Of a DNA stretch of 64,000 bases, positions 58,947 through 64,000 are shown piece by piece; positions within the stretch are counted from its first letter, which is position 1, and every line of letters begins with the position of its first letter. The notes beneath the pieces are model-generated. The model searched no databases, was not told the DNA's origin, and was given only the letters and a program-made list of their open reading frames with translations. The translations under genes and the position numbers were made by a program. Source of the stretch: Luteimonas cucumeris (GTDB taxonomy: Bacteria; Pseudomonadota; Gammaproteobacteria; Xanthomonadales; Xanthomonadaceae); assembly GCF_007830035.1 (NCBI RefSeq), contig NZ_VLKN01000002.1:451906-515905 (forward strand). The letters are read 5' to 3'.

Positions 58947-60017
58947 TCAAGGTCCGGCATATACCTCCACCCAGTCGTCACGGATGCTGACCACATGCCA
59001 GTTGTTGGCCTTGGCAGCGGCCAGCGACGCGCCGTCCTTCTCGTCGTAGGCGAACTCGCGCTCGCCGTCGTCGTGGTTGACCATGAGCTGGAACGAGGGA
59101 TAGGGCGAAGTCTGCGAATAGGTCAACTGGGCGATGTCGCCGGCGCTGCGCTCGTTTCCGGCGGCGAATACCGGCACCTTGCCGATATGGGTGAGGATGC
59201 CGGCGACCTTGCCTTCGTGATCGTTGATCAGCGCGACCTTCGCGGCCTTGTTGATCGCCAGCTTGCCGTCCTGAAGCTTGACGTCGTATTCGCCAGTCGA
59301 ACCGATCACCTGCTGCGGCGGAATACCGTAGAACGATTCGGCGATCGGCCGCATGAAATCGATGCCGCCGCCGCTGAGTATCCAGGTCTGGAAACCGTTG
59401 GCGCGCAGGTACTGCAGAAGTTCCACCATCGGCTTGTAGGTAGTCTGCTTGTAAGGCACGTTCAACTTGGGATGCTTTGCCTCCGCGAAGAAGGCCTTCA
59501 CCGCCGCTTCGAAATCTGCCGGCGACAGGCCCGTCGAAGTCAGCGCCAGCAGTTTCATCAGATGTTTCTCGCCGTCCTTGTCCCTGAAGAAGTCCAGGTT
59601 CTGGTCGAGCACGGCCTTGACCGCCGGATCCTTCGCCAGTTCCGGCTTCTGCTTGGCAAGTTCGGCAACGCGCTGCAGCACGAACTGCAACTGCACGATC
59701 GGCTGCTCGGCCCATAGCGTGCCGTCATTGTCGAACGTGGCCACGCGTGCCTCCGGCGGAATGAAGCCCGGCCCGCCTTCGGTGGTCGCGGCCTTCACGA
59801 AGGCGAGAATGTCCTGCTTGTTCTTGCCGTCACGCCACGATGGCAACGGGTCTGCGCCCGGCGTGGCCGTCGGCGCCGTGGTCGCCGATGTCGCGTCCGC
59901 TGTTGCCGGCGCCGGTGCCTGCGTGGTATCCGCGGGTGCCTGCGCCTGTCTGCAGGCGCCAAGCAGCAACGCCAGGCTCACCGCACCGGTTACCCATATC
60001 GATTGCCATTTTCGCAT
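58947..60017 (-). CDS. HAD-family hydrolase, lipoprotein
   Basis: A 356-residue hydrolase with a lipoprotein signal (SLALLLGAC, lipobox LGAC) and a low-complexity Thr/Ala/Pro linker to about residue 57. HAD motif I is FDNDGTLW (nucleophile D96), motif II is ILSGGGIDFM, and later motifs include INDHEGK and FAAGNERSAGD. Phosphatase activity in the periplasm is inferred. It is similar in motif order and spacing to the hydrolase at 63220 (both have GGG-x-DFMRP and YGIPP), so the two are paralogues. GGAG precedes ATG 60017. Confidence 0.88.
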   Translation of the reverse strand: MRKWQSIWVTGAVSLALLLGACRQAQAPADTTQAPAPATADATSATTAPTATPGADPLPSWRDGKNKQDILAFVKAATTEGGPGFIPPEARVATFDNDGTLWAEQPIVQLQFVLQRVAELAKQKPELAKDPAVKAVLDQNLDFFRDKDGEKHLMKLLALTSTGLSPADFEAAVKAFFAEAKHPKLNVPYKQTTYKPMVELLQYLRANGFQTWILSGGGIDFMRPIAESFYGIPPQQVIGSTGEYDVKLQDGKLAINKAAKVALINDHEGKVAGILTHIGKVPVFAAGNERSAGDIAQLTYSQTSPYPSFQLMVNHDDGEREFAYDEKDGASLAAAKANNWHVVSIRDDWVEVYAGP

Positions 60018-60051
60018 TGCCGTCTCCGCCGTCGTTCGTCGTTCATTCCGA

Positions 60052-60072
60052 CCACACCGGAATCTGGTGTGG
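60052..60072 (-). terminator. Short hairpin in the HAD/repeat-protein intergenic region
   Basis: CCACACC/GGTGTGG with a 7-base loop lies between the N-V-N-R repeat protein gene and the HAD lipoprotein gene. It has no T run, so its role as a terminator or attenuator is uncertain. Confidence 0.35.
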
Positions 60073-60100
60073 CCAGAGTCGCGTTACACAATCCGAAGCA

Positions 60101-60685
60101 TCATTGCGGTGGATTCACCACGATGTACTGGACGTTGCTGCCGACGTATTGCGGCTGGTACCAGGTGTTGCCGCATTGCGAATAGCTGATGCCGTTGACG
60201 ATCACCGTGCTGCAGCTGGGCGGGACCGAATAGACGATCGAGCCGATCACTGCAGAGGTCACCGCAACGCCGGCGGTCACTGCCGCCGCGGTCGCGAACG
60301 GATGGTCGTCCCAATCGTTCCAGTGGTCGTCGTGATAGTCGCCATGGACATCGACGTTGACGTTGCGGTTGATATTGGTGTCGCGGTTGATGCTGGTGTT
60401 GCGATTGACGTCGCGGTTGACGTTGGCGGCATGATCGCGATTGACATTGGACAGGTCGACGTTGGCGCCACCGGCATGCTGCGCATTACGGCTCGGCGCG
60501 GGCCGGTTGACGCTGGTACGAGCGCTGGCGCGTGCGCCACCGGCATGGCCGCCGCCACGGGCCGCGGCATGGCCACCGCCGCCGCGACGTTGCGCGTCGG
60601 CATCGGGCACGGCCAGCACCAGGCCAAAGCCGGCGACGGCCAAGGCGGCCACGAGCATTCTGGATTTGCGGGAGATGGCGCTCAT
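60101..60685 (-). CDS. Exported protein with N-V-N-R tandem repeats
   Basis: A 194-residue secreted protein of unknown function. A signal peptide ends near ADAQ. It is followed by a glycine/histidine/alanine-rich region and then about six degenerate repeats of the form N-[VTI]-N-R-[DN] (SNVNRDHAANVNRDVNRN…) and a HDDHWNDWDDH segment. A hydrophobic stretch AAVTAGVAVTSAVIGSIVYS and a C-terminal module with GISYSQCGNTWYQPQYVG complete it. GGAG precedes ATG 60685, one base after the DUF2092 stop, so the two genes are translationally linked. Confidence 0.8.
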   Translation of the reverse strand: MSAISRKSRMLVAALAVAGFGLVLAVPDADAQRRGGGGHAAARGGGHAGGARASARTSVNRPAPSRNAQHAGGANVDLSNVNRDHAANVNRDVNRNTSINRDTNINRNVNVDVHGDYHDDHWNDWDDHPFATAAAVTAGVAVTSAVIGSIVYSVPPSCSTVIVNGISYSQCGNTWYQPQYVGSNVQYIVVNPPQ

Positions 60686-60686
60686 T

Positions 60687-61502
60687 TCAGTTCTCCTCCA
60701 CGACGGCGACTTCGACCGGCACGAATTCGATCTTGGCCGCGCCCTGCGGCGGCGTGAATGCGAAGGTCGAAGCCGGCACCGCGCTGCGTGAATCCCAGTC
60801 CAGGCGTGCGACGTACTGCGGGCGTGCCGGATCGTCGAGAGTGGTGATCACCAGCTTGCGCGGCAGCGAACTGGCCTGCGAGATCCACACCTGCCAGTCG
60901 ACGCCTTCCTGGCGGAACGCGTACTGGTCGATGCGCTCGCCGTCGATCGTGCCGGGGCCGACATGGATGGCACCCCTGATCGCATCGTTGGGCGCGTATT
61001 CCGTGCCCCAGAGGAACAGGTCCGTGAGCGGCAATTCGATGCCGTAGTTCTCGGATGCACGCAGCACCATCTCACGCAACGAGGAATCGACGCCATCGAG
61101 CGTGGTGTAGTACTTCAACCGCGGCGAATAGATGGTCAGGTCCTTGCCGTCGTAGAAGAACTGCCGCTGGCGCCGGTCGCTCTTGACGTCGGCAAAGAAC
61201 TGGTTGGGCTGCTTGACCTTGTAGGTGACCTCGCCGTCCAGTTGCACCTTCTGCCCGGTTTCCAGCACGATTTCTCGGCTGGTGTCCGAGGTCACGGTGA
61301 ACTGCTGCATGGCACGCAATGCGGCGCCCATCTTGTCCAGCGCGGCGAGCGCCGCCGGATCGATCGCGAGCGGCGCAGCCTGCGTGACCGCTGCCTCGGC
61401 AGGCGCCGTGCCCGTCCCCGGGGTCTGCGCGGCCAGCGGCAGGCCCAGGGACAGTGCCATGCCCGCAAGCGCCATCCTTGTCCATCTCTTGTCGACAAGC
61501 AT
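60687..61502 (-). CDS. DUF2092 periplasmic protein
   Basis: A 271-residue exported protein. The signal peptide (MALAGMALSLGLPLAAQ) is followed by an Ala/Pro-rich linker and the DUF2092 domain, with LDKMGAALRAMQQFTVTSDTS, a KVKQPNQFFADVKSD strand pair and RQFFYDGKDLTIYSP. The fold probably resembles lipoprotein-binding LolA/LolB-like sheets, which is inference. ATG 61502 has AGGAG upstream. It is followed after one base by the N-V-N-R repeat gene. The 246-base gap upstream to DUF1622 has no gene, only a small ACAACC/GGTTGT repeat at 61625-61642. Confidence 0.85.
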   Translation of the reverse strand: MLVDKRWTRMALAGMALSLGLPLAAQTPGTGTAPAEAAVTQAAPLAIDPAALAALDKMGAALRAMQQFTVTSDTSREIVLETGQKVQLDGEVTYKVKQPNQFFADVKSDRRQRQFFYDGKDLTIYSPRLKYYTTLDGVDSSLREMVLRASENYGIELPLTDLFLWGTEYAPNDAIRGAIHVGPGTIDGERIDQYAFRQEGVDWQVWISQASSLPRKLVITTLDDPARPQYVARLDWDSRSAVPASTFAFTPPQGAAKIEFVPVEVAVVEEN

Positions 61503-61748
61503 GCTGTTTCTCCTGACAGGCGCGAACCGGAGAAGCTCGACGGCGGTGGGTCCGCGCAAGGCGCCGCGCCGGTGGTTCCGTGAGCCGACGTCCGCTAAGG
61601 GAGCGTCCGTCGGGCAGCACTCATACAACCCGGGATGGTTGTTTCCCGTGAAATCAGAAGTGGAAACGGACCGTCGGCGACAACTATTGTCGGCGCCCGG
61701 ACCGCGATTCGAGATCGGCTCGCCCCAGGTCGCAAGCCAATCGGCTCC

Positions 61749-62117
61749 TCACCCGGTCCGTTCCGAAGCCGCTTCGGGATGCTGGCGTTCGCGGACCTCG
61801 GCGAGGTCACGATCGAGGAAGTAGTTGAGGAATGTCCGGATCACGGCGACCGCTCCCAGTTGCGCGATGCTTTCCCAGCTCGGCGCAATCGAGGATTCGA
61901 TGATGTCGGCCGCCAGCTGGAAAGTCAGGGCCGCCACCAGCCAACGCGCGTAAGTCAGCCAGACCTGGCGCCTGTCCCTTCCGGAACGGTCACGCGTGAT
62001 CACCAGGTGCATGCCGGCCACGAAGGCCTGCACGGTGCCGATGACGACGATGAGGTAGGCCATCATGTCGATGATGACGATGGTCGGTTCGGTAACGGCA
62101 ATCAGCCACTCTTTCAT
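61749..62117 (-). CDS. DUF1622 membrane protein
   Basis: A 122-residue inner-membrane protein with three hydrophobic helices and the DUF1622 pattern: TYARWLVAALTFQLAADIIESS followed by IAQLGAVAVIRTFLNYFLDRDL. Function unknown. GGAGGG precedes ATG 62117. It lies between the formylglycine-generating enzyme gene and DUF2092; the 95 bases upstream include no obvious promoter, so it may be part of a longer transcript starting at or beyond the window's right edge. Confidence 0.86.
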   Translation of the reverse strand: MKEWLIAVTEPTIVIIDMMAYLIVVIGTVQAFVAGMHLVITRDRSGRDRRQVWLTYARWLVAALTFQLAADIIESSIAPSWESIAQLGAVAVIRTFLNYFLDRDLAEVRERQHPEAASERTG

Positions 62118-62212
62118 GGGTAGCCTCCCTCCTGCATGTCGGTGGCGATCGCGGGACCAACTCCCGCACCCCCCTCGCCTGTTTTATCGTCCCGCCTCTT
62201 TTGCAGCCGTTC

Positions 62213-63160
62213 CTACAACCGCACGATGCACCTGAAACCGAGATGGCAGGTGGAGGTATCGATCGGCTGCGCCATGCGCGCGGCGGGGCGATAGCGCCGG
62301 CAATAGTTCGGTGCGCACAGGTGCGAACCGCCCTTCATGACGCGCCGTGGAATCTTCACCTGCGGGTTGCGCGGATCGTGACTGGTCTCGGCCGTGCCGC
62401 CGCGCGGATTCTCCAGCGTGCAGCACGAGTGCTGCTGGATCTGGCTGTGGTCCTGATACCAGTCGGTAGTCCACTCCCAGACATTGCCGGCCATGTCGTG
62501 CAGTCCATAGCCATTTGCGGGAAACGAACCAACCGGCGCCGTCCATTGATGGCCATCTTCCTGCAGGTTCTGCCAGGGGAATTCGCCCTGCCAGGTATTG
62601 GCCATCCAGCGTCCTTCCGGATTGAGCTCGTCACCCCAGCTGAACTCGGCGCCTGCCAGCCCGCCGCGCGCGGCGAACTCCCATTCCGCTTCGGTCGGCA
62701 ACGCCTTGCCGGCCCAGGCCGCATACGCCTCGGCATCTTCATAGGCGACGTGCACCACCGGATGGTCGTCCATTCCGTCGATCGAGGTGTCGGGACCACG
62801 CGGATGGCGCCAGTCGGCACCCTGCACGTAGTGCCACCAGTTGTAGTGGTTGCGCAGGTCGACCCGACCCGGCGGCGCCACGAACACCACCGAGGAAGGT
62901 GCCAGCATCGCCGGATCGGCACCGGGATAGTCCGCGGCATCGGCCGGCTTCTCGGCGAGCGTGACGTGCCCGGTGGCGGCGACGAAACGTGCGAAATCGC
63001 GGTTGGTGACCACATGCCGATCCATCCAGAAGGCGCCGACGCTGACCTTGTGCGCGGGCTTCTCCTCGGGATAGTGATCGTTGGAACCCATCATGAAGTC
63101 GCCGCCGGGAATATGGACCATGTTCTCCGGTGCGACCTGTATTGGCGCCTCCCTGTTCAT
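62213..63160 (-). CDS. Formylglycine-generating enzyme family protein (SUMF1-like)
   Basis: FGE converts a Cys in sulfatases or alkaline phosphatase relatives to formylglycine. The 315-residue product has MVHIPGGDFMMGSN, the middle LPTEAEWEFAARGG, the GYGLHDMAGNVWEW block, and the C-terminal copper-binding pair C282 and C287 in GGSHLCAPNYCRRYR, which match the catalytic cysteines of known FGEs. It therefore looks active rather than a non-catalytic SUMF relative. No signal peptide. The start is uncertain: ATG 63160 is used, but ATG 63217, three bases after the upstream hydrolase stop, is also possible. The sulfatase target is not in the window. Confidence 0.88.
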   Translation of the reverse strand: MNREAPIQVAPENMVHIPGGDFMMGSNDHYPEEKPAHKVSVGAFWMDRHVVTNRDFARFVAATGHVTLAEKPADAADYPGADPAMLAPSSVVFVAPPGRVDLRNHYNWWHYVQGADWRHPRGPDTSIDGMDDHPVVHVAYEDAEAYAAWAGKALPTEAEWEFAARGGLAGAEFSWGDELNPEGRWMANTWQGEFPWQNLQEDGHQWTAPVGSFPANGYGLHDMAGNVWEWTTDWYQDHSQIQQHSCCTLENPRGGTAETSHDPRNPQVKIPRRVMKGGSHLCAPNYCRRYRPAARMAQPIDTSTCHLGFRCIVRL

Positions 63161-63219
63161 CGATATCTGCCCGGTATCATGAAGTGTTCCCATACTACGC
63201 GCGCCTGCATCGCGCATCG

Positions 63220-64000
63220 TCAATCGACGAAAACCTGCGCCCAGTCGTCCTTGACGCTGGCCACGATCCAGCCCTGCGCACGCGCCTCGGCCAGCACCTT
63301 CTCGGCACCGGCGGTGTAGGCGATTTCACGTGCTTCGTCATCGTGGTTCACCAGCAGCGCCAACGAGGGGCCAACGCCCTGCGTGGCGAACTGCATCATC
63401 TGCAGGTCACCGTTGGAGTTGCCCGCGACGAAGACCGGGCGCGCGCCGATCCTCCCCCAGATCTGCACCACCTTGGCCGGACCGTCGTTGAACAATTCGA
63501 GCTTTTCGGAATGTTGCAGCGCGATGCGTCCGTCGGTCTCCCGGTACTCGAGCGCGACCGTGGTGCCGACCACACGGTCGGGCGGGATGCCGTAGAGCTC
63601 GCGCGTCACCGGCCGCATGAAATCGCGTCCGCCACCGGAGACGATGAAGCTGGTGAAGCCATTGTCTTCCAGGTACTGCAGTAGCTCGCGCATGGGTGCG
63701 TAAGCGGTCTTCAGGTTGGGGCGCCTGAGTGCCGAATTGTGCGAGTTGCGCAGGAAGGCATCGGCTTTCGCCGCGAAATCCTCTACGTCGTCGCCGGCAT
63801 AGGCCGACAGCAGGCCCGCCGCCATCAGCTTCAGGTCGCTGTCGTCACCATCGTAATGCTTGGTGATGGCGTCACCCAGCCATGCGTGGTTGCCTTCCGC
63901 CACCGCCTTCCATGGCTGTTTCTCGGCAAGCGACGGATCGGCCTTGACCTGCTCGGCGATCTTCCCGAACAGGAAACCGGCCTGGATCGGAAACGGCTTC
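63220..64000 (-). CDS. HAD-family hydrolase, partial (5' end beyond the window)
   Basis: The reading frame runs off the right edge, so the N-terminus and HAD motif I lie outside. About 259 residues are visible. They include an LFGKIAEQVKADPSL helix, motif II as IVSGGGRDFMRP, the YGIPPDRVVGTT segment, LFNDGPAKV and FVAGNSNGDLQMM, ending VKDDWAQVFVD. The same motif order and spacing occur in the HAD lipoprotein at 58947, so the two are paralogues bracketing the cluster. The stop lies immediately upstream of possible FGE start codons, suggesting coupling. Whether this copy is exported cannot be seen. Confidence 0.87.
   Translation of the reverse strand, partial: KPFPIQAGFLFGKIAEQVKADPSLAEKQPWKAVAEGNHAWLGDAITKHYDGDDSDLKLMAAGLLSAYAGDDVEDFAAKADAFLRNSHNSALRRPNLKTAYAPMRELLQYLEDNGFTSFIVSGGGRDFMRPVTRELYGIPPDRVVGTTVALEYRETDGRIALQHSEKLELFNDGPAKVVQIWGRIGARPVFVAGNSNGDLQMMQFATQGVGPSLALLVNHDDEAREIAYTAGAEKVLAEARAQGWIVASVKDDWAQVFVD

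Overview
The window is GC-rich, densely coded chromosome from a gammaproteobacterium. It most resembles the Xanthomonadaceae/Lysobacteraceae (Lysobacter, Luteimonas, Stenotrophomonas, Xanthomonas). That placement is an inference from three things: the gene order rpsB-tsf-pyrH-frr-uppS-cdsA-dxr-rseP-bamA-lpxD-fabZ-lpxA-lpxB-rnhB-dnaE-accA-tilS with bamA directly followed by lpxD; the maf-rng-yhdP-tldD and leuS-lptE-holA-nadD-rsfS strings; and the dispersed short palindromes and heptamer repeats typical of that family. No rRNA, tRNA, CRISPR array, prophage or intact insertion sequence was seen.

Layout. 0.2-16.4 kb (+): translation genes (rpsB, tsf, frr), pyrH, a CDF metal exporter, and then isoprenoid, phospholipid, outer-membrane and lipid A biogenesis (uppS, cdsA, dxr, rseP, bamA, lpxD, fabZ, lpxA, lpxB), ending with rnhB. 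Many neighbours overlap by ATGA. 16.4-20.7 kb is an accessory island: an unknown small protein, a CadC-like membrane regulator (wHTH-TM-TPR), and two tandem paralogues with a YkvA/DUF1232-like motif. 21-29.1 kb: dnaE, a periplasmic acid phosphatase (-), accA, tilS, xseB, ispA. 29.3-34 kb: a CHASE2 sensor overlapping an SH3b-M48 peptidase, then two DUF4870 membrane paralogues separated by a MITE-like repeat. 34-43.9 kb: pmbA/tldD proteolysis genes around yjgA, then the AsmA-like yhdP, rng and maf. 44-48.7 kb: a SIMPL-domain protein, a TonB-like protein, rlmH and a Tat-type PhoX. 48.8-54.3 kb (-): leuS-lptE-holA-nadD-rsfS. 54.4-58.3 kb: an exported amidohydrolase, a SemiSWEET transporter, a DUF998-like membrane protein, a thioredoxin-TPR chaperone and a hot-dog protein. 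58.3-64 kb (-): an envelope cluster of two related HAD hydrolases (one a lipoprotein, one cut by the window edge), a formylglycine-generating enzyme, DUF1622, DUF2092, an N-V-N-R repeat protein and a DUF4136 lipoprotein.

The most unusual DNA-level signal is a set of short heptamer repeat hairpins (units such as TTCCCGA and TTCGTGA). They sit at gene junctions and extend into coding ends, supplying the N-termini of UppS, LpxB and RnhB and the C-termini of LpxB, YjgA and Maf. In several cases the start or stop codon lies in the hairpin loop. The best protein-level candidates for an undescribed system are the HAD/FGE/DUF2092/DUF1622 envelope cluster, the CHASE2-M48 pair, and the regulator with its two DUF1232-like neighbours.
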